A stretch of 64,000 nt of DNA from assembly GCA_006386115.1 (NCBI GenBank), contig VFIW01000020.1:496001-560000 (forward strand). Reading direction: 5' to 3'. A program made the translations under genes and the position numbers. Positions 10,777-22,142 of the stretch are shown piece by piece (position 1 is the first letter of the stretch; every line of letters begins with the position of its first letter). The notes beneath the pieces are model-generated. The model saw only the letters and a program-made list of their open reading frames with translations, had not been told where the DNA came from and ran no database searches. The stretch comes from Globisporangium splendens (taxonomy: Eukaryota > Oomycota > Peronosporomycetes > Pythiales > Pythiaceae).

Positions 10777-13700
10777 TTATACAAGATCCTCGATGGGGTC
10801 TTTCGGCTCGCGCTGCGCTGCCACGGCGGCGCTCGTCAACGGTTTCCCGACACTGGATCGCGTGTATTCCCTCGTCCACAACGCGCAGCTGCACGCCGCG
10901 CTCATCAATCCCCTCGACACCGGTCGGATCGGGAACAGCAGCAGCGACACCAAACTCAGCAGCAGCGTTGGCACGAATGCAACGACCGACACGATCAATT
11001 TCACGCCCATAAAGTATACAAAACGCGACCACACAGCACCATTCGAGTGGTATCGGAACATCTTGCCGCGGCCAGCTTCGGAATCCAGCTGAAGTCGATT
11101 TAACTCGCGCCGTGAATCAGTCGAGATCAGACTGCTGTTTGCATTTCGTAAATCCGAATCGGAAAGAGCATCCAAAGTGCGAACCACAGAAGGAGCTAAC
11201 GGTGGAAGAACCAAAAAGGCCACGAAAAGCAAAAATCCAATAGGCACGTAGACGATGCTGAGCGGGATGCACAGCAAAGAGTACGTGAACAACTTGGACA
11301 AGCTGTACGATTCCGGAGCCTGGAGATCTTTTTGCGGGCGGTGAGCAACGCCGCCATGCGCCATTCCTGCCGCTGCTTGCGTCCGCGTATCGACTCCAAC
11401 CTCTTTTGGTTTTGGCGACAAGTATGGATTGTAGTTGGACGACTGCGTTTCGTGATCGTGTTGGCTTTTCCACGCTTCAGGAGAAAGCACTGGTGGTCCG
11501 TCACCAACTTCCATGTCGAACATCGAGTCCTTGGAATCCATTCGGAAGTAGTTGTCCACGTCCATCGGCTTCTTCGGGTCAATCCGTTCCCCACGCTTCG
11601 ATGACGACGAGATGCCTTCACCAGTAATATAGCTCTGCGTAGGTTTGTCTTTCGCAATCATACTTGGATCAAACTCTTCGCTGATACTTGCACTGGACGT
11701 CACCTCCTTTTGACCACGGTACATCTTCACCTTCTTCTTCTCAGGCAATGTGTCGGCATCGAGCACTCGGTCGCTGTCAGCAGTCGGAGTCGAGTCTTCA
11801 GCCATCTTGTTGCGCTGTCGAAGCAACGTTCGTGTGTTGCCGATTTGGAAATTAATCGACTCCGAGTGACCAAGGCGTTGGAAACTCATTTTCTCTGGCG
11901 AGTAAAACACGTCAATCTCAAAGAAGTAGAGGAATTCAGATCCAAGGTGATCCTGCTCCGTCTCCATCGGGCTGTTGGCGGAAATATTGCGACGCTTCTT
12001 CGGCAAATCGAATTCGAATTTCCACACATCAGGATAAAAGGTCACTTCGAACTGAACGCCATCGGCAGTTGGCGTGAACAAGTCAACCACACCCACTGCG
12101 CTCAAAGACTGAAGGGTCTTCATTTCCGTCGCATTGAGATACGACTGCGAAGTCAGGACTTCGTTTCTCGAAAAGGTGCTGTTGCATCGAGCCAGCACGA
12201 GAAGCCCCTGCTGATTGAGTGGCTGAGACGTTGGAATCGTGATGCGGACTTTCACGGCAGCACGACACACACCCTTGCACCTGTGCTGCAGGTCTTCAAT
12301 CCGCACACGGTAGTAATCTCCATGCTCTGGGCAGTAAGGGAAGCACTGGATATTCTTTCGGTCGTTGCGCCAATATTTCTCCAAGAAAGGCGTCTGGATA
12401 TCAATGATCGCAGGAAAGGGGCTTAATGCCGACGGCGCCATGGCATGAGGTCGGGACGGATGCATCAATGCTGCCATCGCATCGATATCGGCAACCGACT
12501 CTTGCTTGATAATACCATCCTCGGTAAAATCACCTGTGTCGAAATCCAGACTGTGAATCTTCTTGTAGTTGCTTTGCTTCTCCGAACGAGGTGGATGCTG
12601 GCTCACCGTGCTCTTGACCGAGCCGGCGGAGTTCACGCTTTCACCTGGCACAAACTGATCCGTGAGAAAGTATTCCGATAGATCCTGCAATTCATCCATA
12701 CTGAAATCCGCATAAGTGGAGCTCGTTGACGTTGGCTCAATGGAGTGCTGAAGGTCTGGTTTCATGCCTTGCTCACCATTCTGGACTGGCTGCGGTTTCA
12801 TAAAGGAAGATGACGCAGAAGGACGGTTGATGTCTTCGATGATCTGGTCCAGGTTGTCCTCCTTCGTGAATGATTCCACCGCCGAGCTGATCACTGCTAA
12901 TGGAATACTGTCGCGCTTCTGGAGCGGAGGCGGTTCATAGCCTGGATACGTCGGTTCCGCGGGTTGCATGCCGGCGTCCAAGTCAGCTGACATACCGGCG
13001 ACCATGTCGAACGACTCGTCAAAGAACTTTTCATTGTCGTCGGAAAAGCTGAACTTCATCGACCCGACCGACAAATTGCTCGCACGATACCCGATGCCTT
13101 CTCCTTCGGCTGGGTTCGGTGGCGAGCCCGCTGCGCTGGATTCGGGCGACGTGACATCGCCTGGATAGTGCTCGGAACTTGGCGACCCTCCCTTGTTGCT
13201 TTTATCCGAGCAACCGCACTCGTTCTTGTATTCTGGGAGCCCCAAGGGGTTCACAAAGCGGCCGCATCTCTCGCAAAAGTTCGCAAATTTCGAGTATTTC
13301 TGCGGATAGTGCTGCTTCAGGTATTGGTCGTACGCATGGGCAGCCTCATCGGGGGTCTTGCACGTGTTGGTGATGCGCTTGGCACTGTATTTCGCTCCCC
13401 ACGACGTTTTACTCGTCTGCGTGACACCGCGATACTTGGACGTCTAGTTGTACAGAAAACAAGTAGTTACAACATTAGTACGTAGGGGTATTCATCGCGC
13501 CTATTACGGCACACTTCACTCACTTTTCCCTTGATCACTTTGCCGGCGAATTTCTGCTGTTGCTGCGGCGTGAGCGCCGTCAGGTCCTCAAAATCTGCGA
13601 CCACTTGGACGAGTTCGTCGGTATCGGCCGACTGCAGGAACGACATATCCTGGTACATCTGCTCGTCCGAGGGCGTCGAGACCGAGTAGTCCGTGTCTTC

Positions 13701-13954
13701 CGACGTGTACCCGTTCATCATACTCTGCGGCGTGTCGGTCACATTCGACATCGGCGTCGCCGTCATCGGCACATCGATCGGTCGCACCAAAAAGTCTACA
13801 CACACATACACAAGCATTAGCAACTCCATCACACATCACTAGCTTCCTGCCGTTCGTTACCTTGGAGGAAGTTGGTGCCGGGCTCTTCGAGGTCGTCCAG
13901 GTGCGCGTCGAGTGGATCGAGCTCGTCGCACGGCGGGAGCGGCTGCTGCAGCAT
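10777..13954 (-). CDS. AP2-like DNA-binding protein with C-terminal membrane segments
   Basis: Three exons (13954-13861, 13795-13524, 13443-10777) in phase give 1010 residues, stop TAA. Exon 3 opens with an AP2/ERF-like domain (about residues 123-178): KYRGVTQT strand, SWGAKYS strand, then the TPDEAAHAYDQYL helix and a final KFANF. It is followed by a Cys-rich knuckle (CERC ... ECGC, about 181-200), suggesting zinc binding. A long Ser/Pro/Asp-rich acidic region follows. A globular middle (about 510-690) contains RCKGVC and a strand-rich stretch but no family I recognise. The C-terminus has two strongly hydrophobic regions (about 835-875 and 925-965) with a loop between. AP2 domains bind DNA, so this looks like a transcription factor anchored in a membrane and perhaps released by cleavage; that is inference. 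Confidence 0.82.
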
Positions 13955-15615
13955 ACTTCACCACGTGTGTGTGTGTGTGTGTAGCCACCAAAAGCGTGAA
14001 TGCGTGAATGCGTGAATGCGTGAACAGGGGACAGGGGGAGACTGCTGACTAATGGGAAAAGAGACGTTCGGTCGCCTGCGTCGCGCTCGCTTCTTGCTTG
14101 GCGCGGCGTTCCTTCCTGGTAATGAGCGCGGCGGCGTTCTGTTTTTTGTTGTTGTTTGTTTTCTTTCCCTTGCTGGCGCGCGCACGTGTGTGCAAGAGGA
14201 CAAGCGTACTGAGATAGGATAAGAGGGGAGGGGGAAAGAACAGGCGCGATATGGTTGGGTCAATTTGGTGAGGCACCGAATCTTTTTCTCCGAGCATACA
14301 CATAGGAGGGCGTTGGACACCATGGGATAAGTTCGGGAAACAACGACTTCACTTGTATCAGTAGATTGCGACATGGCCGGTTGTGGGGTTGTGAGGTGAG
14401 GTGGGAAGTGAAGGGGTAGGGTCATCAGAGGAGAATACTATGTGCTGCAGGCAAAGGACAAGCCTCATTTAAGTCGGAGAGGTGGCGGCAGAAACACTTG
14501 GAAGCATCCGCAAATAAATTCATAGAGGGATGCAACGCGGTAAAGGGTTGAGGTTCCCAAAAAATGTTACCAAGTACTGAGACCAGCGACAAAACATCAA
14601 ACACTGATACAAGTTAGACAAACTGTTTGCAATACTGAAACTAGAGATTTCTCGGATCTCAACATAGATACACAAGCTGCGCTGCCCACTGCCTGAAGCG
14701 TAGAGGCAGCGACTGAAAAAACGAAAAGCTGACGAGCGCGTGCGCTCGCTATCTTCCGACGCCATCCGAGTCCAGTATGCGGCAGCAGGGAAAGCGCCAG
14801 ACACCGCACATACAGGTTGATAGAGAGAGAGAGAGAACAAAAAATCCTGAGCGTGGCGGTAAGACCCCTTTATTCCCTGCATCTTGCTGACATTTTGCAA
14901 TTTAGTACGTTGCTCATGAGTTTTAAGTTTTGGGTGGGAGGTCTATTGTATTGCGTGCGTCTGAAGCAATCAATGCTTATGCCCATCGCTTTTTGTTTTT
15001 TTTCCGAGAGAACAAAAAAACAAAAAAATCGTTGTTGGCCGCAGCGGTTTTACGTTTGCAGTTTCTCAGAACGGCACGGCATTTCATTTTGGCACGAACG
15101 TTGAATATTTGTTTGTTTACACACACAAGAACAATCTGTTGGATATTTTGAAGCTTTTGCTTGGAGGCGGTAGGTTTTCTGAGTGCATTGAAGTGAAGTG
15201 GCGACGCACGTTGAACATGTCTGAATGTCTATGTCAAGTAAGATTGTAGAATGAAGGAAGGCGATTGGTTGTGTGTCCATGGAAGCGTAGGTCTCCCTCC
15301 GTGCGCCTCACTCAAGGTGCAACGCGTGGCACCCTGGAATGGACATGACTGGACACGGAAAGCCAGACGAATGAATGCATGCATGCTGCTCACCGACCCG
15401 ATTGCCCTCCATTTGCGGGCATAACAAAATGAGAAAACCCGTAAATTAGAAGTCTGTGGTGTGGCCCACATCATTCATTCCAGATTAAGGTGGACCCCAG
15501 TATGTTGGGGATATGGCATTAGATTGAGGTGGCCCACGTTATTATCGAGATATTGAGATTTTGATTGGCATAGTGCATCAGGAGACACACGCTCCAGCAG
15601 CAAGCTGCTCGGCAA
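13955..15615. other. Long intergenic region with small repeats
   Basis: About 1.66 kb without a convincing gene. It starts with a (GT)n run (about 13963-13981) and a short tandem of GTGAATGC units (about 13994-14025). Small minus-strand frames at 14049-14425 and 14520-14900 lack domains. Close to the methyltransferase start are two copies of a GTGGCCCAC element (about 15460 and 15530) and an inverted CCAAT box (15561-15570). It probably contains both flanking promoters. Confidence 0.5.
15561..15570 (-). promoter_or_regulatory. CCAAT-type box upstream of the methyltransferase
   Basis: The minus strand reads TGCCAATCAA about 50 bp before the ATG at 15616, next to GTGGCCCAC near 15530. The same pair recurs upstream of other genes in this window. 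Confidence 0.35.
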
Positions 15616-17179
15616 ATGGCACATCCAGACGACAGCACGCGGCTGCTGCGCACGATGCAGGACCTAGAAGACTTGGAACGCTCCTGTGCTGAAGCCGGCG
15701 GCTCCAGTGCCATGAACGCAGTGCGCGTCGCTGTGCGCGGTCAGTTCGTGCGCAAGCGCAAGCTCTCGTAAGTGCACCGAGCAGCAACTTGGGTAGAGGT
15801 TGCGTTTTTCCTGTATCATGTGTGGATGGTTGTATCTATATGAATGGCTTTGTATCCTAGCAAGGGACTGATCTTTGGGGACATTAAGCTCGACGATGGA
15901 GGTAACGACGCTCATTCTCGCATGCATGTTGGGACATCGTGAGGTTGCACTTGACCACCAAAGTTTGCCAATTGCATGTATAGAGCTGCTGGAAGTGATG
16001 ATCCGCGCGCACGACGGAGGGCTGACGATCGACGAGATCAAGCACATCAACTGGGAAGTCCATCTGGGCGACAAGGTCACGAGCGAGGGCTTCGTCAGCA
16101 AGAAGGAGCCGCATGGATTCCTTTTCGGGTTGCGATCGATCACAGTCACCGAGTCATGGAGCGAGGCTCACCCGGGTGTCAACTTTGACCACAAACTGGA
16201 TCCGGAGCGCAATGGCGGTGCCAGCAGTCACGTGGAGCCTGCTACCGCCGTCAAAGGTTCGCTGGCGCTCGCGCCGTCGTCTCAAGCCAAGGCGACGCAG
16301 AAGTACACGAACATCGTCGCGATCAACGGCTTTAACGCGTGCAAGTACTATTTCTCCGGCGCCGGTGGGATCAACTGTCTGCGAGGCGCGCAATGCCATT
16401 TCTGGCACGGTGAACCCGAGGATTTCGAGAAAAACAAGCGCCTGTGGCTCGAGAAACGACTCGCGCAACGGCGCGCCGCGAGTCACATTGACGGCGACGA
16501 CGCTGATCCGCACTCGAAACTGCTCAAGGCGCAGCGTGGCCGCATGCTTTGCGACTGGCTCGTCGAAATGGTCGGCGAAGCGCGGTTGGCGCAAGGAACA
16601 GGCGTCATCGACGTCGCTGGCGGGAAGGGTGACATCCCCATTCAGCTCTGGAACCGCCGCGGGATCCCGACGACCCTGATTGATCCGGTGAGTTTACTTT
16701 TCCATCGTTGCCAGCAGCGCACCACGATGGCATTTACTGATTGCATTCTTGTATCCTCTCTTGGCTTGTAGCGGCCCATGAAATTGAGCAAAGCAAACCG
16801 CAAGATTGTTGTTGCCAAAGCGAAGTCTGAGCATGGCCAGGGCCACGGCATGTGTCCACAGCTGCTGAGCTACCTGGACGATGCCACCATCGCTGCGCAC
16901 CCCGAGCTGTTTGCCAACTGTTCGATGCTGCTTGGGATGCACCCGGACGAAGCCACCGAAGTGATCGTGGACACGGCGCTCGCGCGGCGGAAACCATTTG
17001 CGATCGTCCCGTGCTGCGTCATGAGCCGTCAGTTCCCGGACCGCAAATGCGCTGACGGCACGCCAGTTGCAACCTACGAAGCGTTCGTGACGTACTTGAA
17101 GGAGAAAGACTCGCGCATTCAAACCGCGTTCTTACCATTTTCCGGACGCAACCAAGTGCTCTACCTCTTCGACTACTAG
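15616..17179 (+). CDS. CCCH zinc-finger SAM-dependent methyltransferase
   Basis: Four exons (15616-15767, 15861-15901, 15984-16687, 16772-17179) in phase give 434 residues. A CCCH finger of spacing C-X11-C-X5-C-X3-H lies at about residues 183-206, suggesting RNA binding. It is followed by a class I methyltransferase motif I, VIDVAGGKGDIP (about 271-282), with a following acidic strand end (LIDP) that would bind S-adenosylmethionine. A later IVPCCVMSRQFP block resembles the C-C/H-C segment seen in METTL25- and TRM13-like RNA methyltransferases. I infer an RNA, perhaps tRNA, methyltransferase but cannot name the substrate. The 3' end faces that of the DUF4211 gene with about 110 bp between. Confidence 0.8.
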
Positions 17180-17292
17180 AACAAAACTGTGGCCATCTTA
17201 CCTGCTTTCTCTGTAATAAATACGACCATGGAGTTTGTTTTCTCTTCTTGCGTCAAGCGCCATTATGCCGTGTTCTTTCTCTCCCCAAATCT

Positions 17293-19810
17293 TCACGATT
17301 GTTGGTTTTTCTTAATCGAATCTCGCACTTCTTGCGTGAGCGGCAGCAACCGAAGCACGCGGTCAATCGGACGGTCGCACACCAAACAACCCATCTTGGA
17401 TCGGAATTGCCGCTTGCCGCATCGGAAGCAGCAGTAGAAATGCAGGTATTGACCATGCACGATGCCGCCATTGCGAGGGTTCTCGCCACAGACAAGACAT
17501 AACAGATCTTCCGCTTCCGTAGCGTTGGCGCCAAGTTTGGCATCTTTAGAGTCATCAATCAATGGTTTCACGTCCTCTGCCTTGCTGGAAGGCTTGACTG
17601 CAGCTTGATTCTCCTGCGAGGCGCGAGAACCTGTTCTGCTGCTACGCTGATCAGTGTCTGGCTCCTCTTTCTCTTCTTCGTCGTCGTCTCCATCGTCTTG
17701 ATCCCTTTCGTTCAATATCCGAGCCGCTTCTTCCTCCTCCTTTTCCTCTTTGTCCTCTTCATCCTCCTCATCTTCGTCTTCTTCGTCACTCTCGCCCACG
17801 AACGAGTCTATCGTGCCTCGACGCGAGTTGGTCGAGTTTCGTTTGCGCTTCACTGCTGGGAGAAACGTGCTTTGGACATGCTGCGGCGTCACTCGTTTCC
17901 ACACATTCGCCATGTACACACTCGAGCGCCGCGATTCCATTTCAAACGTGTCGACGGCATTCAACAATCGCTTGTAGCGACCAAACTCCTGTTTGTGGAA
18001 CGGTTTGCGTAATTCCTTTGCAATGCGGCCCGTAGCATCGCTAAATTCTTTCCGCTTGGCGTCGACAAGGATGCACCAAAAGCGCTTCGCATGCAGCAAT
18101 TGCCAGTACGCCAACGTTCGCTAGAGAACATCAAGCACCCATACAACATCATGAGTACGTAGCACTAGAAGAAGAAGCACAGAGAGAATAAGACCCAGTA
18201 ACCAGTATAAACGTACTGCATGACAAACACTGCCCATCTCGAACGCTCCGTACACTGGCATCGCCACAAACATACTTTTCCGAAGCCTAACAACCAGACA
18301 AATACGACATCAGCTACACTATTACAGAGCTCATCATCAATCGAACTACGCACCGTTGCATCCAGTTTTCTCGATACAATTCCGTCGCATCGCAGGCGAC
18401 GCCGCCGAGGTGCGCACTGAACGTGGCCATGTGGTTTTGACGATTACAAGCATCGCATTCCTGCTGGGCGTCACATCGCGATGTGCGAAAGGACGAGGCC
18501 GTTTTCAAGCACGCCACCATATCATCGGGCCACGCCACGCTTCCGCGCAACGTGTCGCGTCTCGAACAGATCGCACGCTCAATCTGTAGCAGATAAACAA
18601 TTCCATCAGCCATTTAGTATACAACACGCGAGAGTGGCTTTTTGCAACAACATTCACGTACGTGATGGATGGCTTCCTTGTACAATTGATACTGGATGTT
18701 CGACTGCCGTCTGCGCATCTTGTTGTCCAAGTCGGCGTCGATGATGCATTCTTCGATGTACTCCAGGTAGATGGCGAACCATTCGCTCGGTTCACGGGTC
18801 TGCTGCGCGGCTCGCATGGCGGCAAAATCCTGCTCGTCGTCCTCCGCGTCATCGTCACTGCCGGATTCGACGCTGATGACGCCATTCTCGTCGTCGTCCA
18901 TGTACTCGACTTCGTTGTCACCGACGATGAACTCGTCCAGATCGTCGTCGCCATCGGCGTGACGTCCTTCGCGTTCCACTTCCTTCCGCGTCAAGCTTTG
19001 GCGCTTCTGGCGCCGTCTAGATTTGCTCGCAAAGAAGCCATCTTCGCGGTCGTCGATCTCATCATCATCTTCTTCTTCAAAGTCGTCATCGTCTGTGTCT
19101 CGAGCATTCGCTTTTCGCTTTCCGCTACTGCCGTTGGTGATATTGTCCAAACAGTTGTCCAGTGACAAATACTCGAGCTTTCGCGCACTCGACTGTTCGA
19201 CTTCCTTTTCCTGACGTCTCCGTTCAATGCGCGAGCTCCGTCGCGATGCGCTGCTCCCAGGCGTCACATCGACAGATGTACGACGATCGAGCGCAGGCGT
19301 CGCGGTCGCTCCAAAGCTTCTCCTTCTATCCTCCTTCGCTTCTTCTTGCTCATGCTCATCGTCGTCATCGTCGTCGGTGTCGTTGATAGTCAATCGGCGG
19401 TTCTTCTTGCTCGCACTGCCATCCATAGGCGTGGCGTTGGCACCCATCTGAATAATCTCCACTTCGTCATCATCGTCTTCTTCCTCTGAATCTGCGCGAC
19501 GCGCATCACGTGCACGGGCATCATCGTCGTCATCGTCGTCACGTCGAGGCGAGAACACCCTTCGCTGTTTCGCCGGCGGTGGCGTCACATTCGTCATACC
19601 TGCAGGAGCACGCTGTTGCTCTTCGTCGTCGTCGTCTTCGTCCATGATCGCCGACGTGCGGTTGCGCTTCCGCGACTGAGGGGTGATGACCATCACCTCC
19701 TCTTCGTCGGACTCGGACGATGACTCGCCATCGATCACCACTTCGTTGCGGTTGTGGGTGGGGGTCGCTGCATTCCTTCCAAAGTGCGTCAAGATCGACG
19801 GCGGTGCCAT
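17293..19810 (-). CDS. DUF4211 nuclear protein with C-terminal MDM2-like RING
   Basis: Four exons (19810-18662, 18583-18354, 18286-18217, 18120-17293) in phase give 758 residues, stop TGA. The first 330 residues are very acidic (Asp/Glu runs) with Lys/Arg patches, a nuclear-protein composition. The DUF4211 core spans exons 1-4: the WFAIYLEYIEE helix, the CDACNR cysteine pair with a following HMATFSAHLGG, and the RTLAYWQLLHAKRFW helix. After another acidic stretch the C-terminus (about 700-755) carries a C2H2C4-like RING of MDM2 type: CLVC, NPRNGGIVHG, HFYCCFRC, MGCLVC. MDM2-type RINGs act as E3 ubiquitin ligases or heterodimerise. I chose the ATG at 19810 because the upstream in-frame ATG adds an unlikely leader. 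Confidence 0.82.
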
Positions 19811-20442
19811 GGTGAGGGTCAATTTAATTAAATACGAGGCGCGCACACACACAGTCACACACGCGCGGACGCTTTGGTGGCTTTGGATGGCGAGAGCTCC
19901 TGAGGATTCGTAGCTTTTCCCGCGTATTTTTTTGGCGCCAACCATCAACAGTCAGTTAGACAGTCCCTAAAATAAAACAAGCAAAGAATAATCCCGTATG
20001 TTCCGAGTTGAAGTCCTCTAAATTAGGGAATGTTGATGTAGCCATTTCGCTGAACGAGCGAGCATATCATCAGTTCATGAGGACGTGCATGCATGCACCT
20101 GCTGCCAGGACGTCAGTGCAAGAAAGAACAAATGGCTGACATGCTCTCCCGTAAGCACTGCACATGAGCTCTATGGATGAGTCTTTAGCAGTTATAAGAC
20201 CGAGTTGACTGCCTCGCATGCTGAGCAGGATCCTCGCGTTCTTATCCGTCCTATCTGATGTTGTTGAGGCATGCTCTGTTGTGTGTCGCCACTGGTGAAA
20301 ACCTCGAGCCACCCCAATTGTCTGGATCGCTACAGAATTATCGCCAAACGACGGAGAAGAGAAAGTTTTCGAGACAAGTGCAACGCGTTTGCGTGGAAGC
20401 GTAAGGGTGTTGACCCCCATCGCCGTGAAACCAAGAGAAAAA
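19811..20442. promoter_or_regulatory. Divergent promoter region, DUF4211 gene and TSP1 gene
   Basis: About 630 bp lie between two divergent starts. A purine-rich stretch near 19960-20000 is visible. I find no gene and no strong core-promoter match; both promoters must lie here. Confidence 0.4.
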
Positions 20443-22023
20443 ATGAATGGAACACGTTATGTGGTGCTGCCAGTGCTCGCCGCGACTGCGATGCTGCGGC
20501 CATCCAGCGTGCCCGGTGCAGCCGCTGCCGTGGCAGTGAATGTCGACTGTGTCCTCAGTGCGTGGGGACCCTACTCTGCCTGTGATGAGTCGACCATGAA
20601 GCAAACGCGTACTCGAACGATCGTTGTCGCGCAGAAGGGCAAAGGACGTGCGTGTGGTGTGTTCGTCGAGCCGATCAAGTGTAAACTGATCAGTTGTGTC
20701 GTCAGTGCATGGGGTGCGTACGGAAACTGTGACGCAGCTGGTTACAAGACCCGCACGCGGACGGTGACCACCGAGCCAATGTACGGCGGCGCCAAGTGCC
20801 CCGTGCTCTCTGAATCCGTCAAGTGCAAGCCCGTGAACTGTGTGGTCTCGAAGTGGAGCGCATGGAGCGAGTGTGCATTGAAGGACGGCAAGAAGACGTC
20901 GACACGAACGATCCTAGTCCAGCCCTTCGACGGCGGCACCGAGTGTCCAGCGCTCGAGCAAGTCGATTACTGCGCCAAAGTGGACTGCAAGCTCAGCGCG
21001 TGGGATGCGTGGACGGAATGCGACGTGAACACTGGTGCCAAGACGCGAAAGCGCACGGTTACAACGCAGCCCAGGTACGGTGGGAAGGAGTGTGATGAGC
21101 TGGGAGAAGTCGGTTACTGCAGCAAGATTGACTGCGAGATGAGCGAGTGGTCGACATGCAACCACGCCATGGGTAACAAGACGCGCACGCGAACGATCAA
21201 CGTCCCAAGTAAATACGGTGGTGAAGCCTGCGGCGCGCTCGTTGAGACGCCCATGCGCGATCCGATCCCGTGCGTCGTGAGCAATTGGACCGACTGGTCA
21301 GAATGTGACATTGACGATGGCTCAACGCGCCGCAGTCGCGAGATCGTTGTGCAGCCGATGTACGGAGCGCCCGAGTGTCCGACCTTGGAAGAGGTTAACT
21401 ATTGTACGAAGCAGAACTGCGAAGTGGACGGCTGGGGCGAGTGGTCTACGTGCGACCACTCGACTGGGAACAAGACCCGCGGCTGCACGACCAAGGTCCA
21501 CACTGCGTTTGGCGGGAGTGCATGTCCTGCGTTGACGGAACACACTGGTTGTGGCGCAGTTGACTGTGAGTTCAGCGACTGGAGTGGCTGGTCTGGATGC
21601 AACCCGTCTGGGTACAAGCGAAGCCGCATCAAGCATGTGGTTACGTACCCAATGTACGGCGGGGCAGCTTGTGGCCCGCAGCTTGAGGAGGAGAGTTGCA
21701 AGGTGGATTGCGTACTCGCCGAATGGGGCGACTGGTCTGGGTGCAATTACCAAACAGGCTTGAAGACGCGAGCGAGGCAAGTGACCGTGTTCCCCGAGTT
21801 CAATGGCACGACGTGTGGTGCCCTCATGCAAAGCAAAGCCTGTGACAAAGAGGACTGCACCGTGGCCGAGTGGAGCGCGTGGTCGGGATGTTCCCAGAAG
21901 ACGAGCAAGCGAGATCATTACCGCGAGATCACGCGCTACGCTGCATACGGCGGCGAGTCGTGTCCTGCGAAAACCGAGGATGAGGCATGCAATCCGTTCG
22001 AAGACAAAGAAATTTCAGAATAA
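20443..22023 (+). CDS. Secreted protein with ten thrombospondin type-1 repeats
   Basis: A single exon of 526 residues. I place the start at 20443 because it gives a signal peptide (hydrophobic segment about residues 6-32, Ala-rich cleavage region) directly before the first repeat; an upstream in-frame ATG would bury it. The rest is ten tandem TSP1 repeats of about 48-50 residues, each starting C-x-x-S-x-W-x-x-W/Y-S-x-C and containing a T-R-T-R-T-like stretch and four to six cysteines. No membrane anchor or other domain is present, so it is probably secreted. TSP1 repeats mediate adhesion; in Phytophthora a large TSP1-repeat protein (Vsv1) from ventral vesicles of zoospores works in adhesion. 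A similar surface role here is inference. Confidence 0.9.
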   Translation: MNGTRYVVLPVLAATAMLRPSSVPGAAAAVAVNVDCVLSAWGPYSACDESTMKQTRTRTIVVAQKGKGRACGVFVEPIKCKLISCVVSAWGAYGNCDAAGYKTRTRTVTTEPMYGGAKCPVLSESVKCKPVNCVVSKWSAWSECALKDGKKTSTRTILVQPFDGGTECPALEQVDYCAKVDCKLSAWDAWTECDVNTGAKTRKRTVTTQPRYGGKECDELGEVGYCSKIDCEMSEWSTCNHAMGNKTRTRTINVPSKYGGEACGALVETPMRDPIPCVVSNWTDWSECDIDDGSTRRSREIVVQPMYGAPECPTLEEVNYCTKQNCEVDGWGEWSTCDHSTGNKTRGCTTKVHTAFGGSACPALTEHTGCGAVDCEFSDWSGWSGCNPSGYKRSRIKHVVTYPMYGGAACGPQLEEESCKVDCVLAEWGDWSGCNYQTGLKTRARQVTVFPEFNGTTCGALMQSKACDKEDCTVAEWSAWSGCSQKTSKRDHYREITRYAAYGGESCPAKTEDEACNPFEDKEISE

Positions 22024-22142
22024 TGAGTGCCTTCGGGTCTGCAACACCTGTAAGAGGCAACAGTAAGCATCAACTCGCGTGAGAATAATAAGCATATAAT
22101 TCATATCACACTTTTGACACGGAGACATTTTACTCGGTCTCT

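Noticed and set aside
20389..20442. Upstream in-frame start for the TSP1 protein
   Set aside because: It would place 18 residues before the hydrophobic signal peptide; the ATG at 20443 gives a normal secretory start.
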